This document shows positions 16,047 to 25,568 of a DNA stretch of 64,000 bases, one piece after another. The DNA comes from Bacillota bacterium. GTDB lineage: Bacteria > Bacillota > Bacilli > Paenibacillales > Paenibacillaceae. Both the position numbers and the translations under genes were made by a program. Under the pieces are notes generated by a model that worked only from the letters and a program-made list of their open reading frames with translations, had not been told where the DNA came from and ran no database searches. The stretch lies in NCBI GenBank assembly GCA_023391635.1, contig JAEWAQ010000037.1, positions 23,261 through 87,260 of the forward strand, read 5' to 3'. Positions within the stretch are counted from its first letter, which is position 1; each line of letters begins with the position of its first letter.

Positions 16047-17315
16047 TTACCTTGCACGCATGCGCTCGGTGAGCGCTGCCGCATTCGCTTCTTTCACCCA
16101 CTCGGCAAATTCCGTCCACAGACGGTCTTGTTTGTCGTAAAGCCCGTAATTGCCGATCAGCCCTTCGCGGTGCCAAAAGTCGTACAGCGCAAACCAGTGG
16201 GTTCCTAGAACGAACGGCATGCGAGCCGCCTGCATCACAAACTCGCGATAGCATTCTCCGCGACGCTTCTGATTGGGGACGTGCGCCAATTGCGCCCCGT
16301 TGGTAATCAGGTCGAATCCTGCCCCGGGACCTTCGCAGAAGCTGAATTCCGTAATCATGCACGGCTTGCCCGCGATCAGGCATGCCCGTTCCATCCACTG
16401 CTCCGGCAGGTCGAAACAGTAAAAATTGAGCGACCAGGCGTCCACGTACTTGCCCATTGCTTCCAGCACGATATCCGGCGTGGACGTGCCGACAAAGCGG
16501 CAGCCCAAATGGAGATGGTTCGTGTCGTATTGCCTGAGAGCGCCGGTGGTCGTCTCGAAATAGGTTTCGGCGATGAGCCGCAGGAATGCCTTCTTGTCCG
16601 CAGCGTAATTCGTATCGTCCACGCGCAATTCCCGCAGCCAGAGCAGTTCCTCGAACGTGCCGTATTCGGCATGCCACGCTTCGTTCAGCCGTTCAATCTC
16701 GCCGTAACGTTCGGCAAGGAACGCCACCCAGGCTTTCTTCCCCGGACGGTCAGGCTGCAGCGCAATGTAATCGTCAACGAGTCCTGTGCCGTCTCTGTCC
16801 GATGCCTGTTCATTCTGCCCCCATCGTCCGCCGCTTCCCCACCAATGCAATTCGTTATCCGTAAACCAGCCGATGACGTTCGGATTTTCAGCCATATCGA
16901 CGCCTTTGTTGTAGAACATATCGACCATCGCCGCGTGCGCAGTCATACGAAAGCTTGGGTCGAACACGTCGGGAAACCCGTACCCTCCCCATCCGTTGTT
17001 GACCGCCTTTGCGCCGCGGGAGCAGTTGATCTCGATCGTCATCGGACGTCCGGAAGCAAATAAGTACGGAAAATGCCACGCGCCAAGCGTGTTGAACCCG
17101 TGTTCCCAAACTTCCGAAAGCCTGGCCTCCGCCCACCGTTCAAACCATCCGCGGCCGCCGTATTTCTCCCGGAGAACAGGCTCCATCGGCGAGCTGTTAT
17201 GATAGTTGAAGCAGTTCACCCCGAGCGAATACAGCGGCTTTCCTGCGGGATCAATGAATGACCACCTGCCGTCAGGCTGCTTGTTTACGGTGTAAAATCG
17301 GTTCGTTCCATTCAC
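16047..17315 (-). CDS. Clan GH-A glycoside hydrolase, agarase/beta-galactosidase-like
   Basis: A 422-residue TIM-barrel enzyme without signal peptide. It begins with FYTVNKQPDGRWSFIDPAGK and LYSLGVNCFN, the pattern of agarase-like GH-A enzymes. The likely acid/base is Glu155 (WFTDNELHWWG) and the likely nucleophile Glu323 (CMITEFSFCEGP). GTG 17315 is the start, six bases after AAGGAGGGG; a longer frame to 17354 would run into the upstream gene. It is last in the operon binding protein-permease-permease-epimerase-hydrolase, so it should act on the imported oligosaccharide in the cytoplasm. Substrate is unknown. Confidence 0.82.
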   Translation of the reverse strand: MNGTNRFYTVNKQPDGRWSFIDPAGKPLYSLGVNCFNYHNSSPMEPVLREKYGGRGWFERWAEARLSEVWEHGFNTLGAWHFPYLFASGRPMTIEINCSRGAKAVNNGWGGYGFPDVFDPSFRMTAHAAMVDMFYNKGVDMAENPNVIGWFTDNELHWWGSGGRWGQNEQASDRDGTGLVDDYIALQPDRPGKKAWVAFLAERYGEIERLNEAWHAEYGTFEELLWLRELRVDDTNYAADKKAFLRLIAETYFETTTGALRQYDTNHLHLGCRFVGTSTPDIVLEAMGKYVDAWSLNFYCFDLPEQWMERACLIAGKPCMITEFSFCEGPGAGFDLITNGAQLAHVPNQKRRGECYREFVMQAARMPFVLGTHWFALYDFWHREGLIGNYGLYDKQDRLWTEFAEWVKEANAAALTERMRAR

Positions 17316-17329
17316 GATGCGCCCCTCCT

Positions 17330-18283
17330 TTATTCCTGATCTTCCAACAGGCAAGCTTCCCGTTCGCGAAAGTAGGCAGCGGTCTGCCCAACCATCGCAT
17401 CCAGCAATGCCGCATCCGGCCGCCCGTACATGGCAGGGTAAGGATCGCCACCGGGACCGAGCGGTTCCGGGGTTACGTAACAGCCCGGGCGATTGAATTC
17501 CATAAGGTACAGCGTCCTGATAATCGTATCGAGATCAAGACATCCTTCGCCCAGTGCCCGCCGATTGCTGTCCGCCAGATGAAGATTGACCAGTTGGTCC
17601 TTGGCGACAAGCAGCGCCTCGCCGATATGCCGCTCCTCGGTCAGCATGTGATAGACGTCGGCATTGATATGGGCGATTCCGGGGTGATTAACTTCCTCCA
17701 TATAACGTCTGGCATCGGCAATCGTATGCACCAGGCTGACTTCAGCCGAGCGGATCGGTTCAATCGCAGCCTTCACCCCGTGCCTGACGAACCAGTCGCC
17801 TGCAAGCCGCAGCGTCTCGGCGCTCCTGGCAAATTCCATATCGTCGTAGGGCTGCGGCCTCCCCACCGCTCCGGGAACGACGAGCAAATAGTCGCCGCCT
17901 ATAATCGATGCAAACTCCAACTCGCGCTTCAAGTAGTCGAGGGCAGCTTGACGATGATGGGCATGCCTGCTGGATAAGTCGTTATCCTTGGAAAACATGC
18001 CGCATATTCCGGAAACGGATAAACCGTGCGCTTGCAGAATATCGGCAGTTTGCTTGGGATCATAGCCAAGATCGGGCCCGTAATGATTTCCATGCAGCTC
18101 CATATAACGAATACCGGCGTGTGCCAAACGGCTGGCCGAAGCCTCCAAAGGTTCCATGCCGAACCCCCAATTGCTCCACGAAAGCTCCAGCCTTCTGCGA
18201 AACCGTTCCGGATGCCGTTTTCTCAATTGATCAAAAGAGGATTTGATCGATTCATTCACAATTTCATAGTTTTGCAATTTCAT
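17330..18283 (-). CDS. Sugar phosphate isomerase/epimerase family protein (TIM barrel)
   Basis: A 317-residue protein of the xylose-isomerase-like TIM-barrel family (AP endonuclease 2 fold). Signs are IRYMELHGNHYGPDLGYDP near the first strands, GGDYLLVVPGAVG, AAIEPIRSAEVSLVH with a metal-ligand Glu, AHINADVYHM and VNLHLADSNRRALGEG with His/Asp ligands. Such proteins epimerise or isomerise keto-sugars or inositols. It lies 14 bases upstream of the glycosidase and 28 bases after the permease, clearly co-transcribed. The product sugar of the downstream glycosidase is its most likely substrate (inference). Confidence 0.88.
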   Translation of the reverse strand: MKLQNYEIVNESIKSSFDQLRKRHPERFRRRLELSWSNWGFGMEPLEASASRLAHAGIRYMELHGNHYGPDLGYDPKQTADILQAHGLSVSGICGMFSKDNDLSSRHAHHRQAALDYLKRELEFASIIGGDYLLVVPGAVGRPQPYDDMEFARSAETLRLAGDWFVRHGVKAAIEPIRSAEVSLVHTIADARRYMEEVNHPGIAHINADVYHMLTEERHIGEALLVAKDQLVNLHLADSNRRALGEGCLDLDTIIRTLYLMEFNRPGCYVTPEPLGPGGDPYPAMYGRPDAALLDAMVGQTAAYFREREACLLEDQE

Positions 18284-18311
18284 CGCAATCTTCCCTCCCG
18301 GCCATTCACCG

Positions 18312-19190
18312 TTACTCCTTCACCGCGCCCAGCACGATCCCTTTGACGAAAAAGCGCTGCAGGAACGGATAAACGAGCAAGATCGGCACCGCTCCGATGA
18401 ATATTTGCGCCGCCTTCACCGTGCGGTTCGTAATATCCTCGACCACCTCCGGATTCATCGCCAGTTTCGTGAAGTCCTGCTGTACGATAATCGTCTGAAG
18501 CAGCGTGGCCAACGGATAATTGGCGGAATTCGTATTGTAGATCATGCCCATGAACCACTCGTTCCAGTGGAATACCATCGTAAACAGCGACAGCGTGGCG
18601 AGCGCGGGCAGCGACAGCGGCAAATAAATGCGCAGCAGTGTCGTGAAGTGCCCCGCGCCGTCGATCAGGGAAGCTTCCTCCAGCTCCTTCGGGATGTTGC
18701 GGAAGAAGTTGAGCAGCAGAATGATCGACCATACTTCTACCGCCACAGGCAGTATAAGCGCCCACAGCGAATTGTTCAGCCCCAGCTTCATGACGAGAAT
18801 GTAGCTGGGCACCAGCCCTCCGGAGAACAGCATCGTGAATACGAAGAACCAGGCATACAGCCCCCGGCCCTTGAATGACCTGGACTCCTTGGACAGCGGA
18901 TAAGCGGTCAGGGAGGCGATGACGAGAAACACGGCGGTGCCAAGCAGCGTCCTCTGGGCCGAAATGAACAGCGAGTGGCTGAAATTGTCGTTGCTCAGCG
19001 TCTTGCCGAATGCGTCCAGTGTGAAGTCGACCGGCCATAAATAAACGAGGTTGGCCGTCGCAGCCGATTTCCCGCTGAGCGCCACCGCCAAAATGTGGAC
19101 GAGCGGCAGCACGCAGCCGACGCTCAGCGCCGCGAGCAAAATGGTGTTGAAGACGGTGAACAGGCGATAGCCGTAGGAACGATCAACCAC
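18312..19190 (-). CDS. Carbohydrate ABC transporter permease, LplC/YtcP type
   Basis: A 292-residue inner-membrane subunit of an oligosaccharide importer of the LplABC/YtcQP class. Six membrane segments are visible, starting with FNTILLAALSVGCVLPLVHILAVAL. The EAA loop reads ELEEASLIDGAGHFTT then LPLSLP, and the C-terminus KRFFVKGIVLGAVKE is characteristic of the subfamily. It lies 21 bases after the LplB-type partner. No ATPase gene is nearby. Confidence 0.95.
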   Translation of the reverse strand: MVDRSYGYRLFTVFNTILLAALSVGCVLPLVHILAVALSGKSAATANLVYLWPVDFTLDAFGKTLSNDNFSHSLFISAQRTLLGTAVFLVIASLTAYPLSKESRSFKGRGLYAWFFVFTMLFSGGLVPSYILVMKLGLNNSLWALILPVAVEVWSIILLLNFFRNIPKELEEASLIDGAGHFTTLLRIYLPLSLPALATLSLFTMVFHWNEWFMGMIYNTNSANYPLATLLQTIIVQQDFTKLAMNPEVVEDITNRTVKAAQIFIGAVPILLVYPFLQRFFVKGIVLGAVKE

Positions 19191-19211
19191 GCCGGACTCC
19201 TCCTTCCCGGA

Positions 19212-20138
19212 TTAAAAAATGCGGTAATTGGCGAATCGATAAGCGATCCGGTACGCTGACACGATGAGAAGGAAGCCGATTGCCGACTTGAACAGCCCGA
19301 CCGCCGTTCCGAAGCCCATATTGCCGTTGACGATCGCGACCCTGTACACATAGGTGTCAATGATGTCGCCCTTGTCGTACACGAGCGAGTTGTACAAGTT
19401 GAATATTTGATCGAATCCCGCGTTCAATATGCCGCCGAGCGCAAGCGTTGCCAGCACGATCGTGATCGGCAGCATCGCCGGAATCGTGATATGCAAAGTT
19501 TGTTTCCACCGGTTCGCGCCGTCCGTAACGGCCGCCTCGTACAGCGCCGGGTTGATGCCGGCGAGCGAAGCCAGGAAGACGATCGTCCCGAAGCCGAATT
19601 CCTTCCACACATGGCTGACGACGACCGTAAAGCGGAACCAGTCTCCATCGCCGAGAAAGAAGATCGGCTCGATGCCGAACAGCCAGCCCAGCAGTTTATT
19701 GACCATTCCCCCCTCTGTCGACAGCATGTCGATGAGGATGCCCCCAAGTACGACCCATGACAGAAAATGGGGCAAATAAACGAGCGTCTGCACGGACCGC
19801 TTGAGCAGCGAATTCCGCACTTCGTTCAGCATCAAGGCGAACGCGAACGGCGCGAAGAGGCCTGCAACGATTTTCCCGAAAGCGATGATCAGCGTATTCC
19901 ACATCACCTGCACGCTGTCGTGCTGCCCGAACAGCTTCTGGAAATTTTTCAGTCCAACCCACGGCGAACCGCCGAAGCCGAGCCACGGCTTGAAGTCCTG
20001 AAACGCCATCACGGCTCCGCCCATCGGCAAATAGGCAAAAACGATCGTCAGCAGCACGGCCGGAACGAGCATCAGATGAAGCGGCCAGTTGCGCGCGAAA
20101 TTCCATCGGCTCTTTGGCTCCGCGGGGGCTTTTGCCAT
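19212..20138 (-). CDS. Carbohydrate ABC transporter permease, LplB/YteP type
   Basis: A 308-residue inner-membrane permease, partner of the LplC-type protein. Features include the N-terminal segment LHLMLVPAVLLTIVFAYLPMGGAVMAFQDFKPWLG, six spans, and the EAA loop LYEAAVTDGANRWKQ with IPAMLP. A 99-base gap with a strong hairpin separates it from the upstream binding-protein gene. Confidence 0.95.
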   Translation of the reverse strand: MAKAPAEPKSRWNFARNWPLHLMLVPAVLLTIVFAYLPMGGAVMAFQDFKPWLGFGGSPWVGLKNFQKLFGQHDSVQVMWNTLIIAFGKIVAGLFAPFAFALMLNEVRNSLLKRSVQTLVYLPHFLSWVVLGGILIDMLSTEGGMVNKLLGWLFGIEPIFFLGDGDWFRFTVVVSHVWKEFGFGTIVFLASLAGINPALYEAAVTDGANRWKQTLHITIPAMLPITIVLATLALGGILNAGFDQIFNLYNSLVYDKGDIIDTYVYRVAIVNGNMGFGTAVGLFKSAIGFLLIVSAYRIAYRFANYRIF

Positions 20139-20186
20139 TCTCTCTCACTCCCAACCCTGTCTGCATATCTTTGCGCGGTAGTTGCG

Positions 20187-20224
20187 GAACAGCCCGAGCA
20201 TGCGCATGACCTCCCGGGCTGTTC
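20187..20224 (-). other. Intercistronic hairpin downstream of binding-protein gene
   Basis: GAACAGCCCG (20187-20196) pairs perfectly with CGGGCTGTTC (20215-20224) around an 18-base loop. No T tract follows on the minus strand. Its position directly after the binding-protein gene matches the hairpins at 1680 and 59005. Confidence 0.68.
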
Positions 20225-20237
20225 GGCTATAGCATCG

Positions 20238-21962
20238 TCAATTGCCGGAGACGGCTTTGTACCAATCCTCAATTTCCTTGGTGATTTGGTCGCCGCCCGC
20301 GGCTTTCCAATTCGTCACCCATTTGTCGAAATAATCGAGCGGCTCCTTGCCGTAAATCAGCTTGCTGAACATTTCCGCTTCCATCTTGTCGAGATTTTCC
20401 TGTTTGTCCTTCATCGTTTCCGTCTGCGGTCCGGTGTACAGGTTGTTGACCGCATGCTCCCGCTGCGAGTACACATATTTGGCAGCCAACTTCGTCTGCG
20501 CAGTGTAGTTTGACAGCTTGATCTCCAGCGGTGTCACGGGCTGTTTGCCGTCGACGAGCTCTGCCAGCGTCTTGATATTTTTGGACGGCACGACCGGCGG
20601 CATGAACAGGAACGGCGGGGCCGCCCGTCCGCCCGGCATGTCCGCATCCGAAGTGACCAGCTTGCCGTCTACGAAGTCGTAATCGTACCCTTCGGCGAAC
20701 CCGTACTCGAACTCGCCGTCCTTCGGCGGGTCCTCGTAGTTTTCATACATATAATTTTGATACTGGAACAGCACTTCCGGGTGCTTCATGTCTTTGTTGA
20801 TCAGCAGCACGAGCCAGTGGTTCAAGCCGTTGCCGATCTGTCCGATTCGGCCGTCCGGTCCGGCCGGCAGCGGATAAGGCTGGACACTCGCGCCTTTGAT
20901 GTTCTTCTCCGTTTCGTTAAGCGGCCAATCGTACGCCCATTGGGTCGAGAACGCGATGCCCGCCTTGCCGGACGTGAACAGCTCGATCGCCTTTATTTCG
21001 TCGTGGATGCCGGCTTCCTTGTGAAGATACCCTTTGTCGATCCATTCCTTGATTTTGCCGATCGCGGTTTTCGTTTCCGGCGTCGTCGAGCCGTAGACGA
21101 TTTCGCCTTTGTCGTTCTTATGCCAGATGCTCATGAACGAACCGTAGGCGCCCATCGCCGGGTTCACGCCGAGCCACGAAATCCGGTTGTATTTAATTTC
21201 CTTCAGCGCGGCCGTAAGGGCGACCGTGTCTTTCTCCCCGTTGCGGTCGGGGTCCTTGTTGACGAACGCGTCCATGACCGTCTCCAGCTCGGCGATCGTC
21301 GTCGGCGCCTTCAGACCGACATTGTCCAGCCAGTCCTGGCGAATCCACAACAGATCGTCGTGGAGAAGCGAAGATTCGATCATCGGAATCGCGTAAGGCT
21401 TGCCATCGCGCATGTAGGGCAGCCAGACGTTCTCGGTTTCAGCCACGGCCGCCTTCCATTCGTCGGACGCATACTTCTCGAACAATTCGTCCACCGGCTG
21501 GAATTTGCCGGAATCGATCAGCGTATGCGCGACCTCGGCCGGAACCGTCAGAAAGTCCGGCAGCGGCTCGTTCGCCGACAGCGTCAGCATCAGCTTCGTC
21601 TTGTAAGCGTCGTTGGTCGTAGGCGTCGTCCACAGCGTCTTCACCACGATGCCGAGCTTATCCCGTAGCCAGCGGGAGTACACATTGTCGTCGAGCGACT
21701 CGCCGTTTTTGAACTTCTGATCCGGGCCAACCTGGCGTACCATCGTAATTTCCACCGGCGGGTCGTATTTGCCGTCCTTCATCGGCAGTCCTTCGGCCGT
21801 CGGCGTTCCCGCCAGCTCCGTAGCGGCGGCGCTCGGAGACGTGCTGGCCGGCGAAGACGAGCCGGCGTTGCCATCCTTCTTGTCCGAGCAAGCCGCGACG
21901 AGTGCGCCGACAAGCGCCAGGATCAGCAGAACGGAAAAAGACTTCCGCAGCTTTCTTCTCAT
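20238..21962 (-). CDS. Oligosaccharide-binding lipoprotein, LipO/YtcQ type
   Basis: A 574-residue extracellular lipoprotein of the large solute-binding class that partners LplBC permeases. The signal peptide ends in lipobox LVAAC with the modified Cys before SDKKDG, then a Ser/Ala-rich linker. The mature part has the family pattern VEITMVRQVGPDQKF, YSRWLRDKLGIVVKTLW and LIDSGKFQPVDELFEKYA. ATG 21962 follows GAGGGGAAAGGAT. It is first in the transport operon and directly downstream of the YesN/YesM genes, which probably sense the same ligand. A cre-like site overlaps its promoter region. Confidence 0.94.
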   Translation of the reverse strand: MRRKLRKSFSVLLILALVGALVAACSDKKDGNAGSSSPASTSPSAAATELAGTPTAEGLPMKDGKYDPPVEITMVRQVGPDQKFKNGESLDDNVYSRWLRDKLGIVVKTLWTTPTTNDAYKTKLMLTLSANEPLPDFLTVPAEVAHTLIDSGKFQPVDELFEKYASDEWKAAVAETENVWLPYMRDGKPYAIPMIESSLLHDDLLWIRQDWLDNVGLKAPTTIAELETVMDAFVNKDPDRNGEKDTVALTAALKEIKYNRISWLGVNPAMGAYGSFMSIWHKNDKGEIVYGSTTPETKTAIGKIKEWIDKGYLHKEAGIHDEIKAIELFTSGKAGIAFSTQWAYDWPLNETEKNIKGASVQPYPLPAGPDGRIGQIGNGLNHWLVLLINKDMKHPEVLFQYQNYMYENYEDPPKDGEFEYGFAEGYDYDFVDGKLVTSDADMPGGRAAPPFLFMPPVVPSKNIKTLAELVDGKQPVTPLEIKLSNYTAQTKLAAKYVYSQREHAVNNLYTGPQTETMKDKQENLDKMEAEMFSKLIYGKEPLDYFDKWVTNWKAAGGDQITKEIEDWYKAVSGN

Positions 21963-21985
21963 ATCCTTTCCCCTCTCAACTAATG

Positions 21986-22004
21986 TGCAAGCACTTTCAG
22001 TATA
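21986..22004 (-). promoter_or_regulatory. Cre-like site beside a TATACT -10 box
   Basis: TGCAAGCACTTTCA (21986-21999) resembles the CcpA consensus with about two mismatches. A TATACT hexamer on the minus strand spans 22004-21999, so CcpA binding would cover the promoter start of the binding-protein operon. No convincing -35 box was found. Confidence 0.4.
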
Positions 22005-22074
22005 AAGGCGGCCCCATCTCCTCGATATGGGAAGAACTTAACATCCATTGGCTTCTGTTAATCGGTTTGCCGGT

Positions 22075-23688
22075 TCAGCCGTCTCTGAACTCCTGCGGGG
22101 TCATGCCGAACTGCTTTTTGAACAATTTGATGAAATACGTATTCTCATAGCCGACTTGGCTGGCGATTTCGTAAATTTTCTGTCCGGATTCCTTAAGCAG
22201 ATAAAGTGCCTTCTCCATTCGGATCCGGTTGATATAGTCGCTCAACGTTTCTCCGGTTTCCTGCTTATACAGCTTGGACAAGTAGACGGGGTGAAAATGG
22301 ACGTGGTCGGCGATCGTTTGGAGCGACACACCGCTTTCCAAGTGATCCTGGATATAGGACTGAACTTTGGCGAGCACGCTCCGGCGCGAATCGAACAAAC
22401 GGTTTTTCGTGCTGTGCCTCAGCAGTTCCAGCGCCCGGAACGACCATTCCTCGAGCTGCGCGATCGAGCGGACCCCCTCCCCTTCAGGGACGGCGGCGGC
22501 AGCCGGCAGCAGATCGGACAACCGTTTGCCGTTCTTGTGGGCGAAGTGGGAGAACGCCCCGGCAACACTGTACAGCGTCTCCTTCACATGCTCGCGCGAA
22601 TCGGGAAAATGACGGTGCAAATCCTGAAACACGGCGTTCAGCTTCGCCTCTGCCGCCTCCCAGCTCCCGGTTTCCAGCGAATGCAGCAATGTCGGCAGCC
22701 GGTAAAGCTCGTCGAGCGCCTCCGCTTCCTCCTCTTCCGGCTCGCTGCCCATGGAGTAGAACTGGCCTGTGCTGCTGCCGATCCGCTTGTGAAAAGAGGT
22801 TAAAGCGCTTTCGTAAATCAAATGCGCTTCCTCCGGGAAAATTCCCCAGCGGCTGATCATGATCGAAATCGCGCCCTTCAAGTAGGTCAGCACACTCATC
22901 TGCAGCTGCGCGGCCAGCCGCTCGATCAGCCGCTGCCGTTCCCCGTCGGCGGCGAGACCGGCCGCTTCACGGTCCTGAATCGCGAAGATCAAGTAGCCCA
23001 GTGAGTCCATATGGCACCAAGTCGCAAAGTGCTTGCCGAATATTTCTTCCGTGATGTTGCAGACCGCGTATTCCAGCAGATGAAGCCCGCTTGTCCCGTA
23101 GCTGTAGAACTCGTCTTCCAGCCGGATGAGCAGCAGCGCCACGGGCTCGCCGCACCGGAACGGCAGCCCCAGCATGCCGAGCCTTTGCGCGATTCGTTCC
23201 CGCTCCGGCATCCGGCCCTGAAGCAGATCGCCCAGCGCCTTGCTTTGCAGCAGCGGCATATGCTCCCGCAGCGTGTGGACCGTCTCGCGGTAGGCGCCGA
23301 TCTGCTCCCACTCCGCCCGCAGCTTGTCCTGCACGCTGCGTACCGTCTCCGTCAGCTCGTCCGCCTCGATCGGCTTCAGCAAGTAGTCGGTCGTCTCCAT
23401 GCGGATCGCTTCCCGGGCGTATTCGAATTCACCGTGCCCGGATAAAATAATGCAGCGGACGCCGGACCAAGTTCGGCGAATTTCCTGAATAAGCTCCAGC
23501 CCGCTCATGCCCGGCATCCGGATATCGGTAATGACGATATCGACGTGGTGAAGGTTCAGTAGCGCCAGCGCCTCTGCGGCAGAAGAAGCCTGATGGACCT
23601 GTTCGACCTCCAGCTCCTCCCAAGGCATCGTATACGCCAGACCTTCCAGCACCGCCGGTTCGTCGTCAACGATCATTACCTGGAACAT
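22075..23688 (-). CDS. yesN: YesN-type response regulator with AraC DNA-binding domain
   Basis: A 537-residue response regulator. The receiver domain has acidic residues in IVDDEPAVLEG, phospho-acceptor Asp55 in VITDIRMPGMSG and Lys105 in LLKPIEADE. A ~300-residue central region follows, then a C-terminal AraC double helix-turn-helix (LQTIADHVHFHPVYLSKLYK and IYEIASQVGYENTYFIKLFK). Its start overlaps the histidine kinase gene by 23 bases, so the pair is co-translated. It lies directly upstream of the binding-protein operon on the same strand and probably activates it. Confidence 0.94.
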   Translation of the reverse strand: MFQVMIVDDEPAVLEGLAYTMPWEELEVEQVHQASSAAEALALLNLHHVDIVITDIRMPGMSGLELIQEIRRTWSGVRCIILSGHGEFEYAREAIRMETTDYLLKPIEADELTETVRSVQDKLRAEWEQIGAYRETVHTLREHMPLLQSKALGDLLQGRMPERERIAQRLGMLGLPFRCGEPVALLLIRLEDEFYSYGTSGLHLLEYAVCNITEEIFGKHFATWCHMDSLGYLIFAIQDREAAGLAADGERQRLIERLAAQLQMSVLTYLKGAISIMISRWGIFPEEAHLIYESALTSFHKRIGSSTGQFYSMGSEPEEEEAEALDELYRLPTLLHSLETGSWEAAEAKLNAVFQDLHRHFPDSREHVKETLYSVAGAFSHFAHKNGKRLSDLLPAAAAVPEGEGVRSIAQLEEWSFRALELLRHSTKNRLFDSRRSVLAKVQSYIQDHLESGVSLQTIADHVHFHPVYLSKLYKQETGETLSDYINRIRMEKALYLLKESGQKIYEIASQVGYENTYFIKLFKKQFGMTPQEFRDG

Positions 23689-25447
23689 CCCCGTTCTCCC
23701 CCTCCCCGATCATGTCTCCATGCGGGTTCCACGTCAACCGCGCGATGCAGCCGGACGGCTTCCCCACGCGGTAGGAAACGCCGGCATCTCCGCCGAACCG
23801 CAGCGCCAGACGCTGGTGGACGTTCCACACGCCGTACCCGGTCGTTTCGGTCACCGGCCGCCGCAGCTGCTGCATCATGCTCAGCATGTGCTCCTCCGTC
23901 ATGCCGACGCCGTTGTCGGCGACCTCGATCCATGCCCGGCCCCCGTCGTCGATGCCTCCCGTAATGGAAATCGACCCGCCCCCGGGCTTCGGCTCGATGC
24001 CGTGAACGACCGCATTCTCGACGACGGGCTGCAGCAGCAGCCGGGGAATTTCGAGTACGAGCACCTGATTCGGCACTTCGATGGCGTAATCGATTCGGTT
24101 CAGGCGCAGCTTCTGGATCTCCAGGTAATTGCCGATAACCTGAAGCTCTTCGGCGACGGACGTATCCGGCTTCTCCAGCCGGGTCGTGTACTTGAAGAAG
24201 CGGCCGAGGTTCACCGCCATTTTCTCGATCGGCTCAAGCCGCTCCAACCTGGCCATATTGACGATAAAATAAAGACAGTTGTACAGAAAATGCGGCTTGA
24301 TCTGGGATTGCAGTTGCTTCAACTGAGCGTCCCGGGCGCGCAATTGCTCGGTATACACATTGTCGATCAGCCGTTGGATTTGTTCGGTCATATCGTTAAA
24401 CCGCTGGAACACGAAGCGGAACTCGCTGTTGCTCGCCGGCTGAATCCGCGTCGAGAACTCCCCGTTCATGACAAGCCGCAAGCTCTTCACGAGCGTCCGG
24501 ATCGGAATTTGCACATTGCGGTACAGCATGAACGCCGCGAACAGGCTCATCAGCAGAAGCAGCAGCGTCGACACGTAGAACAGCCGGTTGCTGCTCACGA
24601 TCGGCGACAGCACCTGCTGCATCGGCACATAATCGACGATCGTCCAGCCGTCCAGATTGGTGCGGATATACGTCACGAGATAGGAAGATCCCGCCAGCTC
24701 GGCGGTGAACGAATCGAAATCGCGCAGGGGGCGATCCTCCATCAGCGCGGCGACCTGCCCGGTCAGCGAGCGGTCCCGGGTTCGGTTCGGAATGACGCCC
24801 AGCCCGTCCCGGAACAGAAACGGATCGCCTTCGCCCGTCGCCTTGTAATCGTCAAGCAGCGCGACCAGACTCTGATCGGAGAAAGACATCTCCACGATCT
24901 GATCCGCCTTGCGGGGATCTGCATATCCGGCGAAAGGGCTGACCGCGTAGAAGTAAAAGCGGTATCCCTCCGCCGTCTCTCCGTCCTGAACGGGCCGGGT
25001 GCTCCATCCGCTTGCGACACGGTCGGCCAAGTAAGCTTCGTCGAACTCCGCCATCTCGGTCGGGCTGACGGCCTGTCGCGACTCGGGGAAGTAAACGGTC
25101 GTTTCGGTGCGCCAGTCCGACGTGTTGTTCTGGACCGTAATGCGGTCCTCCACCTTCTTCTTGAAATCGATGACGTCGAAATAGCTCTCGAAGCCTTCGA
25201 TCGTTCCGTACGATTTCAGAATGGGATCCCCTCCGAGCTGGAACGCGCCTTTGGACAACAGGTCGATTTGCAGGTTCAACCGATTTTGCAGAAACGACAG
25301 CCGGTTCGCGATCGCATCCCGAATTTCGTTGCGGATGATAGACACGGACACCTGATTCGAATACACATACAGACCGACGATCGGAATGAGCAGCAGGACG
25401 ATGAACAGAACGATTTTGTGGAAAATGGTCAAACGGTTCGCGAGCAT
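23666..25447 (-). CDS. yesM: YesM-type membrane sensor histidine kinase
   Basis: A 593-residue kinase: membrane span VLFIVLLLIPIVGLYVYS, ~260-residue extracellular sensor region, second span (FYVSTLLLLLMSLFAAFML), HAMP linker, His-kinase motif around LKQLQSQIKPHFLYNCLYF with the phospho-His, and a C-terminal ATPase domain with PVVENAVVHGIEPK and VADNGVGM. ATG 25447 follows GGAGGAGAAGAGG; an in-frame extension to 25519 is not supported. It presumably senses an extracellular saccharide or the loaded binding protein and phosphorylates the adjacent YesN-type regulator. Confidence 0.93.
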   Translation of the reverse strand: MLANRLTIFHKIVLFIVLLLIPIVGLYVYSNQVSVSIIRNEIRDAIANRLSFLQNRLNLQIDLLSKGAFQLGGDPILKSYGTIEGFESYFDVIDFKKKVEDRITVQNNTSDWRTETTVYFPESRQAVSPTEMAEFDEAYLADRVASGWSTRPVQDGETAEGYRFYFYAVSPFAGYADPRKADQIVEMSFSDQSLVALLDDYKATGEGDPFLFRDGLGVIPNRTRDRSLTGQVAALMEDRPLRDFDSFTAELAGSSYLVTYIRTNLDGWTIVDYVPMQQVLSPIVSSNRLFYVSTLLLLLMSLFAAFMLYRNVQIPIRTLVKSLRLVMNGEFSTRIQPASNSEFRFVFQRFNDMTEQIQRLIDNVYTEQLRARDAQLKQLQSQIKPHFLYNCLYFIVNMARLERLEPIEKMAVNLGRFFKYTTRLEKPDTSVAEELQVIGNYLEIQKLRLNRIDYAIEVPNQVLVLEIPRLLLQPVVENAVVHGIEPKPGGGSISITGGIDDGGRAWIEVADNGVGMTEEHMLSMMQQLRRPVTETTGYGVWNVHQRLALRFGGDAGVSYRVGKPSGCIARLTWNPHGDMIGEGENGDVPGNDR

Positions 25448-25568
25448 GCCTCTTCTCCTCCCGTTCGCGTCCTCCCCCGTCTGCGGAAACAGAGCGCTGT
25501 TCTTTAGATCATTCCACATGAGCCGTCGAATCCCTGTTTGCGCGAATCAAGCCCCGAAGCCGCGCAAA

